NCBI GenBank assembly: GCA_039183635.1
Contig: JBCDBL010000057.1
Span: 1-25,993, forward strand
Length of the DNA: 25,993 nt
From: JBCDBL01 sp039183635
GTDB lineage: Bacteria > Pseudomonadota > Alphaproteobacteria > Caulobacterales > Parvularculaceae
Reading direction: 5' to 3'
The notes beneath the pieces are model-generated. The model worked only from the letters and a program-made list of their open reading frames with translations, was not told the origin of the DNA and ran no database searches. A program made the position numbers and the translations under genes. Shown piece after piece: positions 7,772 through 16,454 of this stretch (positions are counted from its first letter, which is position 1; every line of letters begins with the position of its first letter).

Positions 7772-8275
7772 ATGGCCTACGAATGGAGCCTTTATTTCTG
7801 CCTCTTCCTCGCGCTGTGGAGCGCCGTCGTCGGAGGCGTCTTCTCCGCGTTTTCAGAGTTTATTATGGCGGCGCTGCTTCGTGCGGAACCCGCCGGCGGC
7901 ATCGAAGCGATGCAGCATATCAACCGTACGGTGATCAAGACGCAATTTGTCGCCGGCATCGTCTTGATCACAATCTTCTCCATCATGTTTGCAATGTACG
8001 CCGCTTCTAACTTTGATGGATATGCGCGCGCAACTGTGATCCTGGCGTCGCTCGTTTATGTGTCGACCGTTTTTCTGATGACGCTCTTTGGCAATGTGCC
8101 GATGAACAAGAAACTTGAACGTCTTGACCACGCCACGCCAGACGCGAAATCCTACTGGGTGACGTACGGGCGCGTTTGGACTCGGCTTAATCATTTCCGG
8201 TCATTGGGCGCCGTCCTGACAGCGGTTCTCTATACGATTGCGGCCCTCCAATTGATAACGAGCGGACAGGTGTAA
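7772..8275 (+). CDS. DUF1772 (anthrone oxygenase-like) membrane protein
   Basis: A 167-residue integral membrane protein with four hydrophobic segments (about residues 6-26, 54-77, 82-102, 142-162). Family hallmarks are VFSAFSEFIMAAL, GIEAMQHINRTV, GNVPMNKKLERLD and the WTRLNHFRSLGAVL segment before the last helix. DUF1772 includes fungal anthrone oxygenases and many bacterial proteins without assigned function, often next to SDR or NmrA-like genes, as here. The ATG at 7772 has AAGGAC upstream. The frame is the same as that of the NmrA-like gene, and the 189 bp between them are open in that frame, but no usual start codon was seen there. Confidence 0.88.
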   Translation: MAYEWSLYFCLFLALWSAVVGGVFSAFSEFIMAALLRAEPAGGIEAMQHINRTVIKTQFVAGIVLITIFSIMFAMYAASNFDGYARATVILASLVYVSTVFLMTLFGNVPMNKKLERLDHATPDAKSYWVTYGRVWTRLNHFRSLGAVLTAVLYTIAALQLITSGQV

Positions 8276-8592
8276 AATATCCCAAGGCGCGCCGACAACG
8301 TCGCTTGCTGTGCTGAAAAATCGCTTACCGTAAGTCGACCTTTGCACAAAAGCTCTCGCTTTGGGCGGCCTTTTCACCATATTCCGGCTTTTCGGCCGAG
8401 AGAATAAGCTGTGGTGTGAAGACGTTGAAAGTGAAACTCAAAGCTGTTTCGTCTCGAACGGGCCGGTACGCTCTTCGCTCATCCTGCCAAGGCTTCATAA
8501 GCTTTTTTTCCGATCGAAACGCCTTCAATAGCAATCTGTTATGCCAACAATAAGCGATCTGTTATTTCAACCTCTTGTTAGGGGGACATAGG
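8276..8592. other. Intergenic region upstream of serine hydrolase
   Basis: 317 bp without a recognised gene; a minus-strand open frame at 8325-8534 resembles no known family. Its 3' end carries two direct repeats, GCAATCTGTTAT (8531-8542) and GCGATCTGTTAT (8554-8565), close to the next start codon. Confidence 0.45.
8531..8565 (+). promoter_or_regulatory. Direct-repeat candidate regulator site
   Basis: GCAATCTGTTAT and GCGATCTGTTAT differ at one base and are spaced 23 bp start to start, about two helical turns, which suits side-by-side binding of an activator such as an AraC- or response-regulator-type protein. They end 27 bp before the ATG of the serine hydrolase. The regulator is unknown. 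Confidence 0.35.
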
Positions 8593-10287
8593 ATGATTAT
8601 TGGTCCGAGGGAAATTAAGATGATAATCAGTCGACTACGACTTGGCCGCGCCCCTGCGGTTTTAACCGGCGTATGTGCGTTCGTGGCGCTCTGGCTTGGC
8701 GGCGTGGAGCGTGCCGTCGCCGAAGAAAGATGTGAGCGCATACCCGCGCTGTTTCAGAAATGGGACGCCGAAGACAGTCCTGGCGGGGCTGTTGCGGTTG
8801 TGAAGGACGGCCGCATCGCGTGTCTGTATGGGTTCGGCAGCGCGGACCTTGCGCATCGCGTTCCAAACACCCCGGACACGCGCTTCACCTCCGCTTCAAT
8901 CTCCAAGGCGTTCACCGCCTACGCCGTCGCAAAACTCGTTGACGACGGCGAAATCGACCTTGACGCACCGATCTCGTCTTATCTTAAGGACGTATCTCAC
9001 ACAATCGGGGCGCTGACGACGCGCCAGCTTGTCGCTCATACCTCCGGCGTGCGGGACGAGCTTTTTTTGTTACGCATGGCTGGCCGACGTCGGGGCGACA
9101 CAGTTGAGCGCGAAGAGGTCTCCCGTGTTCTTCACGCCCAGGAGGCGCTTAACTTCCCCAGCGGCGCGCGCTGGGCTTACAGCAACGGCGGATACGCTCT
9201 GCTGGCGAATATCGTGGAGGCGGTGACGGATACGCGATTTCCAGATTGGACCAAGGAACACATTTTCGAGCGCCATGGACTTGGGCATACGCATTTCTCA
9301 GGGTACGGTGATGTGGTTTTACCCAATCTTGCGCGGTCGTACCTGCCTGATGAGACCGGTGCTTACCATTTAAGGGTGCTGAATGACGATGATCCGGGCC
9401 CTACGGGATTAACGACCAGCGTCAGGGATCTCGCCAAATGGATGCTTGTCCTGATGGATGATAAGGCGGAATTGTCCGGCGCGCTGGAGCAATTCTCAAC
9501 CCCGGCCGCCTTGTCCAACGGAACGCCTGTCAAACATTTCGGCTTCGGTCACTTTTTGATGAATTTCCGCAATGTGAAGGGCGTTGGTCATGGCGGCCGA
9601 TATTCCGGGCATTTTAATATATATCCAGAGCAAAATGTCGGCGTCGCCGTCCTTGTCAACGATGCGTCTATCTTGCCTTACCAACGTCTTCTGCGTGTTG
9701 CAGATCTGTTTTTGGACACCTCCCAGCAGGGGAAGAATGATGGTTTCGGCGTCGATCAGCAGACCTGCGGCCCGGCCGTCGATCTGCCATTGGCGGCTGG
9801 CGTTTATACGACGACGCCACTCAGAAACATCGTCAATGTAAGACGGCGAAATGGCGTGCCAGTTTTTAATTGGTGGGGATACGAAACAGCCATACAGGCG
9901 TGCGACGGTGGGTATTTCGCGCCAGGTCTCGCCTTTGAGGCATTTTATACGGAGGGTCAAACAGCCAAGATCCGGCTTGGCGGCTTGGCCATCGAACGCC
10001 GCGATCCGGCCGTTGTATCGCAGGAAGTTTATGAAAAAGCAGTTGGCCGGTATTACAACAGTTCACTGAACACATCTTACACTTTGGCGATGGCGCGCGG
10101 AGATTTCATCTTGCGCCAGGACGGTCAGCCGGATGTGGTTCTGTTTCCTCTGGCCGATGATCTTTTCGCCGCAACGGCGCCGCGGTTCGAAACACTCGCC
10201 TTTGAAGCGGACGGCGACGGGCGTGTTTCAGCGCTGCTCGTTTCGGCGCTAAATTCACAAAACGTTCGGTTTCGCCGAATTGACTGA
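8593..10287 (+). CDS. Exported serine hydrolase, class C beta-lactamase-like
   Basis: A 564-residue protein with an N-terminal signal sequence (basic start, hydrophobic core APAVLTGVCAFVALWLGG, cleavage near AVAEE). The penicillin-binding/class C beta-lactamase fold is shown by SISK (Ser 102, Lys 105), YSN (Tyr 196-Asn 198) and HGG (333-335, in place of KTG). HGG is typical of esterases, D-aminopeptidases and LACTB-type peptidases of this fold rather than true beta-lactamases. A C-terminal extension of about 190 residues resembles the lipocalin-like beta domain of such hydrolases. ATG 8593 follows AGGGGG; ATG 8620 (GAGGGA upstream) is an alternative giving a shorter n-region. It converges on the tannase-like gene with 29 bp between. 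Substrate unknown. Confidence 0.9.
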   Translation: MIIGPREIKMIISRLRLGRAPAVLTGVCAFVALWLGGVERAVAEERCERIPALFQKWDAEDSPGGAVAVVKDGRIACLYGFGSADLAHRVPNTPDTRFTSASISKAFTAYAVAKLVDDGEIDLDAPISSYLKDVSHTIGALTTRQLVAHTSGVRDELFLLRMAGRRRGDTVEREEVSRVLHAQEALNFPSGARWAYSNGGYALLANIVEAVTDTRFPDWTKEHIFERHGLGHTHFSGYGDVVLPNLARSYLPDETGAYHLRVLNDDDPGPTGLTTSVRDLAKWMLVLMDDKAELSGALEQFSTPAALSNGTPVKHFGFGHFLMNFRNVKGVGHGGRYSGHFNIYPEQNVGVAVLVNDASILPYQRLLRVADLFLDTSQQGKNDGFGVDQQTCGPAVDLPLAAGVYTTTPLRNIVNVRRRNGVPVFNWWGYETAIQACDGGYFAPGLAFEAFYTEGQTAKIRLGGLAIERRDPAVVSQEVYEKAVGRYYNSSLNTSYTLAMARGDFILRQDGQPDVVLFPLADDLFAATAPRFETLAFEADGDGRVSALLVSALNSQNVRFRRID

Positions 10288-10300
10288 TGTCGGCGGAACT

Positions 10301-10320
10301 TTGAGAGCAAACGTTCTCAA
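10301..10320. terminator. Possible bidirectional hairpin between convergent genes
   Basis: TTGAGA (10301-10306) and TCTCAA (10315-10320) frame a short loop in the 29-bp gap between the serine hydrolase and the tannase-like gene, overlapping the latter's stop codon. The stem is weak and no T-run is present. Confidence 0.25.
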
Positions 10321-11957
10321 TCCCCCATGACGCATGTAAAGTTTTCCGCAGCGTTCGGATCGCCCTCGCCATTGTAGCGTGCATGTTGCGGATACGGGCA
10401 GAGCGGCCGGGTGCGCTCCACGGCGCCTTCCGGTTTTCCGTTTGCGCGCTGTTCGGCGCGTATCTGATCCGGGGCGACGCCGCGTTCGACCCAATTGATA
10501 AGCGGCGTCATTGCGTCGAAATAATCCGTCCCGAATCCGCCGCCGCAATGGAACATGCCCGGAACCATGAAAAGCCTGTAAAAGCTCTGCGTGTTCTCCA
10601 TGCCCATATCGGCGAGCACTTTGTTGTAGTAATCCGTCGTAAAAGACGCGGGCGGCCCTATATCGGCGCCGCCATGGTAGGAAATGATTTTGCCGCCGGC
10701 GTCGCGAAACGCGCTCATATCCGTATTTACGGCGTCCAGTATGATCCGAATGTGGTCCATACGGTCCAAATCTTCATTGAAATCGAGATTGCGCCAATCG
10801 TAATCGGGATCGTCCCGTTCAAAGGCGAGATATCTAAAGAAGGTGGTGACGAAGATATTCATTCGGCCTAGTGCGCCCTCATCCCCGAGCAAATAGCCGT
10901 ACCAGCCGCTTTTTACAGGATTGCCGGGCCTGAAATTCTGGACGCCTTTTGCTTCCGCGCCGACTTGCATGCCTGGATAGAAAACGGCGCCTTTTCTCAT
11001 AACCGGGCTGTAGAGGTGTTCCAGGAGGTCGATTTCCTTTTTCGTGAAGCAGTCCTGCCGGGAAAACCGGCTGCTGCATACGGGCAAATGCTCGGCGGGT
11101 TTGAACGGGCAGGACGCCGGGTCCTGAATAAGACCGTCTTTCAACCCGTCGCGGTCGTCACACAACTCGTAGACCGCCGGCGCCAAAAGATTTTCGATTT
11201 TGTCCAGACTGATCGCATTGCCTTCCAGCTTCTGGAAAACCCATGCCATCCAGATATGCAGATCCGTAAATGCGTTGACGGGGGCGCCAGCGAGAACGCC
11301 GTCAAAATCTTCAGGAAAGCGCTGCGCTTCCATAAGGCCTTGCCGGCCGCCTGTGGAGCAACCATCCCAATAGGAGTAGCTTTCCCTCTGACCGTAATAC
11401 TCCGAGAGAATCTGTTTGCTGACGCGCGCCGTCAAGTGTACGGACCGGTACGCATAATCAACCGTTTTGGCCGTGTCGTTCAGCGCGAATTCGCCTTCCG
11501 GTTCGGCGTCATAGTCATGGCCGGTGTCCGTATAGGCCACGGCGAAATTGTGGGCGAGGGCGTTATTCACCTTCTTAAGATGATAGGCGAGTTCCAGGGG
11601 CGATTTTCCCGCATAGCCGCCATGGCCATGCATGTAGAAGCGCCCGTTCCAAGTCTCCGGCAAAAAAACCCAGAATTGAATTTCCGGCTGTATCAATCCA
11701 TGCACGCGGCAATGGGCAGGGGCGTCTTTGCTCGTCGCCACATTCTCAACGGACATTACGGAGTATTCAAAATTTGTGTTCCGCATCATCTGCACGCACG
11801 TATTTTGCGGAACATAGGGCGCCGCGCGGTAGTCAACCGGCGATGTTGCGCTATCGCCGAAGCTTTCGACCATGCGCGGCTCAGCGCGGGCAGACGCTGC
11901 GCCGATTATAAAAAACGTAAGGCAAGTAAGGGTTATGGTGCAGATACGTTCGAACAT
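10317..11957 (-). CDS. Exported tannase/feruloyl esterase family protein
   Basis: A 546-residue protein with a signal peptide (MFERICTITLTCLTFFIIGAASARA). It has the family's nucleophile motif GCSTGG (Cys 200, Ser 201) in YWDGCSTGGRQGLMEAQRFPEDFDGVLAGAPV, an acid in HGGADIGPP (Asp about 432) and MFHCGGG with His 470 next to Cys 471. This is the CS-D-HC arrangement, in which a disulfide joins the residues beside the catalytic Ser and His. Other Cys pairs (54, 83) may form disulfides, fitting a periplasmic or secreted enzyme. Members hydrolyse gallate or hydroxycinnamate esters, or MHET; the acid released here is unknown. The neighbouring TonB receptor and MFS carrier suggest uptake of the products. 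A 354-codon frame antisense to it is judged a shadow. Confidence 0.92.
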   Translation of the reverse strand: MFERICTITLTCLTFFIIGAASARAEPRMVESFGDSATSPVDYRAAPYVPQNTCVQMMRNTNFEYSVMSVENVATSKDAPAHCRVHGLIQPEIQFWVFLPETWNGRFYMHGHGGYAGKSPLELAYHLKKVNNALAHNFAVAYTDTGHDYDAEPEGEFALNDTAKTVDYAYRSVHLTARVSKQILSEYYGQRESYSYWDGCSTGGRQGLMEAQRFPEDFDGVLAGAPVNAFTDLHIWMAWVFQKLEGNAISLDKIENLLAPAVYELCDDRDGLKDGLIQDPASCPFKPAEHLPVCSSRFSRQDCFTKKEIDLLEHLYSPVMRKGAVFYPGMQVGAEAKGVQNFRPGNPVKSGWYGYLLGDEGALGRMNIFVTTFFRYLAFERDDPDYDWRNLDFNEDLDRMDHIRIILDAVNTDMSAFRDAGGKIISYHGGADIGPPASFTTDYYNKVLADMGMENTQSFYRLFMVPGMFHCGGGFGTDYFDAMTPLINWVERGVAPDQIRAEQRANGKPEGAVERTRPLCPYPQHARYNGEGDPNAAENFTCVMGD

Positions 11958-12565
11958 GACAGGCGCTTTCCGTTGATGGGAGTTATTAGCGTTAAGAACA
12001 ACTTCTCAACTCTGCTGCAGCCGACTTGACAATGTTTGATTTCCTTGGTGGCGGAATGATGGGCGGTACGGGATCCGCTACGCAATGATTTTATTCATCT
12101 TATGTCGGATAGATAAATATATTTAGCCGATACACTTCATGTTTATCTTACGTATCTGCGGTTAAGGCTATATCTGCGTATGTATGGGTGGTATACATAG
12201 AATAGCGGACCAGGCGCTGCCGATTGCAATGGATGGAAGTTTTCGCCTTGCATATGGCAATTATGCCATAATTATTTAGCGCGACTTTCTATTTCTAATA
12301 CTCCAGATAATAGATTCCCCAGTAAAAATTATGCCTTTACCGCGTTTTTTGATGTTCCTCTTTTCGGAGTCAAGCTGAAAAAAATCGTGATGATAGGTAT
12401 AAGTCGTATCTATTTTTCCCTTAACGCACAATGCCGCACAGTTGCCGTGCAATATCAAAAACATTGCATAAAACCTTTGATGTATCGATCAGGTGACCCG
12501 ATCCATCGAAATAACAGGCGTTAACGCCAAACTATCTCAAATTTTTTTGAGGAGGGGACAGTTCA
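11958..12565. other. Divergent promoter region, tannase-like gene / TonB receptor
   Basis: About 610 bp of AT-richer DNA between two divergent genes. A minus-strand frame at 12276-12464 resembles no known protein. The most striking element is the inverted repeat at 12179-12199. The receptor's Shine-Dalgarno GAGGAGGGG sits directly before 12566. Confidence 0.45.
12179..12199. promoter_or_regulatory. Inverted-repeat operator candidate
   Basis: TATGTAT (12179-12185) and ATACATA (12193-12199) are perfect 7-bp inverted half-sites with a 7-bp spacer, the geometry of a dimeric repressor site. It lies midway between the tannase-like and TonB-receptor genes, so it could control both. The cognate regulator is not identified. 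Confidence 0.4.
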
Positions 12566-14833
12566 ATGAAGGCTTTTGGAACAAAAAAAATGATCCGATC
12601 AAAACTTGGGCGCGGCTTAATTGTCGGCGGCAGCGCCATCGCAATGACCGCAGCACTCGGTGCGAACGTTACGCTCGCCCAAAATGCGGATGATGAAACA
12701 GATATTATTATTGTTCAGGGTACAAAGCAAGAAAGAGAGCTTCAGCGCATTGATGACAGTATCAATGTCACGACCGGTGAAGACATAGTTGACCGAAATA
12801 TCGTCGATCTCGACGATTTGTTGAAGCGTGTCGCCAACGCCGATTCCATAACATCAATCCGGAACTTGACGCCGGCGGTTCTCCCGGCGCCGGATAGCGG
12901 CGCGGCGCCTTCCGTCTCCGTTTATTTCGATAATGTGCGCACGGTAGGCTTCGCGTCGGCCGCCTCCGGATCGCAAAACATCTGGGACGTTGAGCAGGTC
13001 GAGGTCTTTCGGGGGCCGCAGTCGACACGCCAAGGGGAAAATACGTTGGCCGGCGCCATCATTATGCGCTCGACGCGGCCAAGCCATGAATTCGATGCAA
13101 AAGCGCGTTTTATTGCAGCAGAATATGGAGAGCGCGTCGCCTCCTTTGCCGTTGGCGGATCTTTGGTGGAAGACGTTTTGGCGACACGCGTTTCGTTCGA
13201 TTACCAGACAGAAGACGGATACATTTCCGCGCCGGGCATAGGCGTTGACGACTTCAGGCCGCGCGACACTTATGTGGGGCGTGTCGGGTTTCTGTACACG
13301 CCGAAGTCCATGCCGGAGTTCGATGCGTTGTTAACGCTCCAGGGGTCATGGTTTGACACCACCGGGTCCTTCGGTTTGGTCGATAACGACGACGATCCCT
13401 TTGATTTTGAAAACGCCGCAAATGTTCTTCGCCTGGGCGACCGGGAGGAGGATGAGTATCGCGGCTCCCTTGAAATGAACTATGAACTCAACGAGGCCGT
13501 AACGCTGACCTCCGTTACGGGGTACTATGACTACAGTTTCGACCTCGCGACCCAGGATAACGCCCTGCAGAATGTTTTCGACGAAAACTTTACCCAGGAG
13601 TTGCGCGCGCAATTCGAGTTCGGCGCCTTCGAAGGCATTTTCGGCGTTTACTATGCAAACCAGACCGAGGGGTTCGAACAGGTCACTCCGGATAACACGG
13701 CATTGCCCGGGCGCTCCATACCGACGGCGTTCTTGCCGGTACTATTCGGATCGTCCATTAACCCGGCGGTTCTCGCATTTTATCCGCCGTTGATTTCTTT
13801 CAACTCCGAACAAATGACCGACATTGAACGCACGAAATACGCTGTGTTCGGCGAAGTCGATTGGTCGGCGACCGATTCTCTTACGTTCACGGGCGGCTTA
13901 CGCATCGATAAGGAAGAAAATGAGACCGATGTCGCAGGGTTCCTCGACATCGCAAATCTTGCTTCTTTCCCGGACCCGACGACGCTCGATCCGTCTCTTC
14001 AGGCGTCTGCGGCGCTGGTGAATGCGACGTTGCCGGCTCTTTTCAACGTCGGAAGCGGCATTGCGGTGAGTGACGATCAAAGCGAAACAGTGGTGTTGCC
14101 GCGTGCGGGCGTGCGCTATGACTGGAGCGATACGATCTCGACGGCGTTTATGGCGGCGCGCGGTTATCGTTCGGGCGGCGTTTCTATTCGTAATCTCGGG
14201 GCCGAAGCGCTCGTATTCGAACCTGAGAGCTTGTGGAACTATGAAGTGTCTGTGCGTTCAACCTGGCTGGACAACCGACTGACTCTCAACTTCAATGCGT
14301 TCTTTATCGACTGGGAAGATCAACAGGTCCTCGTTCAGTTTTCGCCAAGCCCCTTTGACGCTGCGATCATAAACGCAGCGGAAAGCCAGGTCATGGGCTT
14401 TGAAATCGAAAGTTCGTTCCAGGTTACGGATTACTTTGAAGGCTATCTGAGCCTTGGATACTCCGATACGGAATTTGACGATTTCCCGGGCCAATGCGGC
14501 GGCAATTGCGAGGGTAATGAATTCTCTAATGCGCCCCCATGGTCCGGCGCCATCGGCGGGGTGTTCCGCCATCCCACAGGCGTCTTCGCGCAAGCCGATA
14601 TAAGTTATCGTGACCAAGCCTTCGGTGAAATCACGAACACCGAATCCCTCGGCATCTTCGAAGAACGCACTGTCATTGACGCACAGCTTGGTTATGAACA
14701 GGACAAGTGGAAATTGACCGTCTTCGGACGCAATCTCAGCGATGAGGAGGTGTTGGTTTCCGAAGTGACATCCTTCGTCTCCGAACCCCTGGCACCGCGG
14801 ACCTACGGCGTACGTTTGGACTTGTCCTATTAA
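12566..14833 (+). CDS. TonB-dependent receptor
   Basis: A 755-residue outer-membrane active transporter. The signal peptide ends about residue 39 (NVTLAQ). A TonB-box-like DIIIVQG follows, then the plug domain (DLDDLLKRVANADSITSI, PSVSVYFDNVRT, WDVEQVEVFRGPQSTRQGENTLAGAIIMRSTRP, about residues 55-175) and a 22-strand-type barrel to the C-terminal aromatic (TYGVRLDLSY). A Cys pair (CGGNC) sits in a late loop. It imports a large or scarce substrate across the outer membrane using TonB energy. Position beside a tannase-like esterase and an MFS carrier suggests an organic compound rather than iron; this is inference. A strong GAGGAGG precedes ATG 12566. Confidence 0.95.
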   Translation: MKAFGTKKMIRSKLGRGLIVGGSAIAMTAALGANVTLAQNADDETDIIIVQGTKQERELQRIDDSINVTTGEDIVDRNIVDLDDLLKRVANADSITSIRNLTPAVLPAPDSGAAPSVSVYFDNVRTVGFASAASGSQNIWDVEQVEVFRGPQSTRQGENTLAGAIIMRSTRPSHEFDAKARFIAAEYGERVASFAVGGSLVEDVLATRVSFDYQTEDGYISAPGIGVDDFRPRDTYVGRVGFLYTPKSMPEFDALLTLQGSWFDTTGSFGLVDNDDDPFDFENAANVLRLGDREEDEYRGSLEMNYELNEAVTLTSVTGYYDYSFDLATQDNALQNVFDENFTQELRAQFEFGAFEGIFGVYYANQTEGFEQVTPDNTALPGRSIPTAFLPVLFGSSINPAVLAFYPPLISFNSEQMTDIERTKYAVFGEVDWSATDSLTFTGGLRIDKEENETDVAGFLDIANLASFPDPTTLDPSLQASAALVNATLPALFNVGSGIAVSDDQSETVVLPRAGVRYDWSDTISTAFMAARGYRSGGVSIRNLGAEALVFEPESLWNYEVSVRSTWLDNRLTLNFNAFFIDWEDQQVLVQFSPSPFDAAIINAAESQVMGFEIESSFQVTDYFEGYLSLGYSDTEFDDFPGQCGGNCEGNEFSNAPPWSGAIGGVFRHPTGVFAQADISYRDQAFGEITNTESLGIFEERTVIDAQLGYEQDKWKLTVFGRNLSDEEVLVSEVTSFVSEPLAPRTYGVRLDLSY

Positions 14834-14857
14834 ACGAGGCGGTGTTTGCAATCACGG

Positions 14858-14890
14858 TCACCGGGCGCTTGTCCTTGATACGCCCAGTGA
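14858..14890 (+). terminator. Hairpin after TonB receptor
   Basis: TCAC-c-GGGCG (14858-14867) pairs with CGCCC-a-GTGA (14881-14890), giving a stem with one C/A mismatch and a 13-nt loop, 25 bp past the receptor stop. No T-run follows, so this may be only a stabilising or partial terminator. Confidence 0.35.
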
Positions 14891-15065
14891 TCCCCATACG
14901 GAATGCCAGGCAGGTTATTAAAAGCAGTTATTGTTTTCGCCCTGTTCTTTAAGCCCTTCTACTAAGTGCGGACGCCAGGGCAGCGGCAGCGCGCTTTTCA
15001 CGAATCCAGGGGCGGTGCGTCATCCAAGGATAAAAGCGCATGCGTACCCGGCAAAGGTGTGTTTT

Positions 15066-16361
15066 ATGGCAAATATAAACAGCGTCGGATCTGATAAGGG
15101 CGATCAACCAAGACTTATTCTTGCAACGCTGACATTTGTAATCGGTTTCGCCGTGCTCGATCGTAGTATTATTGCGATGCTGGTCGAGCCGGTGAAAGAA
15201 GAGTTTTCCTTGTCCGACGGGCAAATCGGCTTTTTGACCGGCTTGGCCTTCGCAATGGCCTACGCCATCTTTGGCATACCTTTGTCACGACTTGCCGACC
15301 GCGTTCCGCGCCTGAATTTGATGGCGGCCTTTATAACGGTTTGGAGCATCATGACGGGGTTAGGGGCTTTTACGACCTCTTACATCCAACTCGTTCTAAC
15401 ACGGATTGGCGTAGGCGCAAGTGAAGCCGGAAATGTGCCGACCGCACACTCTCTCATTGCGGATCTTTTTTCACCGGAAAAACGCCCGACGGCCGTCGCC
15501 ATTTACTCTTTCGGGGGTGTCCTCGGCGGCAGTTTAGCGTTTCTCGCCGGCGGTTGGCTCGTTGAAAATGTAGGATGGCGCCAAACCCTTATCATCGCCG
15601 CGGCGCCCGGCCTCATCCTCGCTGTCGTTCTTTTATTCCTGCGTGAACCAGCGCGGGGTATGAAAGATACGAAAACGGAAGCGGAGAAGCGGTCCAAACA
15701 ATCGGATTTGGTCAGCGACCTCAAAATTTTGGCCGCCTCGCCGGTTTATGTGCGAACGGTTATTGCGTTCAGTTTGTTTGGGTTTGTGGCTTATGGAATC
15801 GGATACTGGCTGCCGTCCTTTCTCGTAAGAAGCATGGACTTCGGCATGGTCAAAGTAGGACAGTTTCTGTCCGCGGCGGCTCTTTTCGGGGGCGTGGTGG
15901 GAACTGCTTTTCTCGCTGTCATCAGTGAGCGTCTTTTAAAGAAGAACCGTTCGTTTTATCTCTGGATCGCCGCCGGCGCCTTGTTCACGCTTCTGTTTTT
16001 GGCGCCGTTTTTCTTCCTTTGGAACCACCCATGGGTAATCTATCTATGGTTTATTGTTGAAATCGCCGTCTTCATAACAGCGCCGCTGATCTTCGCTTTC
16101 GTTATGGACACCGCACGCCCCGATCAACGAGCGCTCGCCTCGTCGGTTAATATCGTTTGTTTGAGCGTTGTCGGCATGGGACTGGGCCCGCAAACAGTGG
16201 GGTGGATTAGCGACATGTTGCAGCCGGTTTTTGCCGAACAATCTCTCGCCTATGCGCTATGCATACTGTGTTCAGCCGTCATTCCGTGTAATGTTCTACT
16301 GCTTATGAATGTGCGGACAATGCGCAAGACATGGGATGCAAAAGATAGCTCCAGCCCTTGA
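15066..16361 (+). CDS. MFS transporter, spinster-like
   Basis: A 431-residue inner-membrane carrier with about 12 helices. The start region LDRSIIAMLVEPVKEEFSLSDGQIGFLTGLAFAMAYAIFGIPLSRLADR is characteristic of spinster-like/hexuronate-type MFS proteins, with the loop 2-3 motif RLADRVPR. GASEAGNVPTAHSLIADLFSPEKRPTAVAIYSFGG and the helix 5 GWRQTLIIAAAPGL segment also match. A short polar linker (RGMKDTKTEAEKRSKQ) joins the halves. ATG 15066 is preferred; the frame is open 45 codons upstream but those residues are not membrane-like. It probably moves an organic anion by proton symport, perhaps products of the neighbouring esterases taken in by the receptor; the substrate is inferred from context only. 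Confidence 0.9.
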   Translation: MANINSVGSDKGDQPRLILATLTFVIGFAVLDRSIIAMLVEPVKEEFSLSDGQIGFLTGLAFAMAYAIFGIPLSRLADRVPRLNLMAAFITVWSIMTGLGAFTTSYIQLVLTRIGVGASEAGNVPTAHSLIADLFSPEKRPTAVAIYSFGGVLGGSLAFLAGGWLVENVGWRQTLIIAAAPGLILAVVLLFLREPARGMKDTKTEAEKRSKQSDLVSDLKILAASPVYVRTVIAFSLFGFVAYGIGYWLPSFLVRSMDFGMVKVGQFLSAAALFGGVVGTAFLAVISERLLKKNRSFYLWIAAGALFTLLFLAPFFFLWNHPWVIYLWFIVEIAVFITAPLIFAFVMDTARPDQRALASSVNIVCLSVVGMGLGPQTVGWISDMLQPVFAEQSLAYALCILCSAVIPCNVLLLMNVRTMRKTWDAKDSSSP

Positions 16362-16371
16362 TGTTGGGCTG
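16352..16371. terminator. Hairpin between convergent MFS and MarR genes
   Basis: CAGCCC (16352-16357) pairs with GGGCTG (16366-16371) across an 8-nt loop, overlapping the MFS stop. It lacks a T-run, so its terminator role is uncertain. Confidence 0.3.
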
Positions 16372-16454
16372 CTCGACATTACTGAGTGTTTCACGACATA
16401 TATTGCGTTCGTTAAGACGTTGTGCTGTTTATATTGAACAATGGTTTTGCGTCG

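Noticed and set aside
10965..12029. 354-codon plus-strand frame antisense to the tannase-like gene
   Set aside because: It lies opposite a gene with clear catalytic motifs and signal peptide, has no recognisable domain, and is typical of antisense shadows.
14258..14851. 197-codon minus-strand frame opposite the first TonB receptor
   Set aside because: Antisense shadow of a well-supported barrel-coding sequence; no family features.
14931..15065. N-terminal extension of the MFS carrier
   Set aside because: The 45 residues are polar and unlike MFS N-termini; ATG 15066 fits the first helix.
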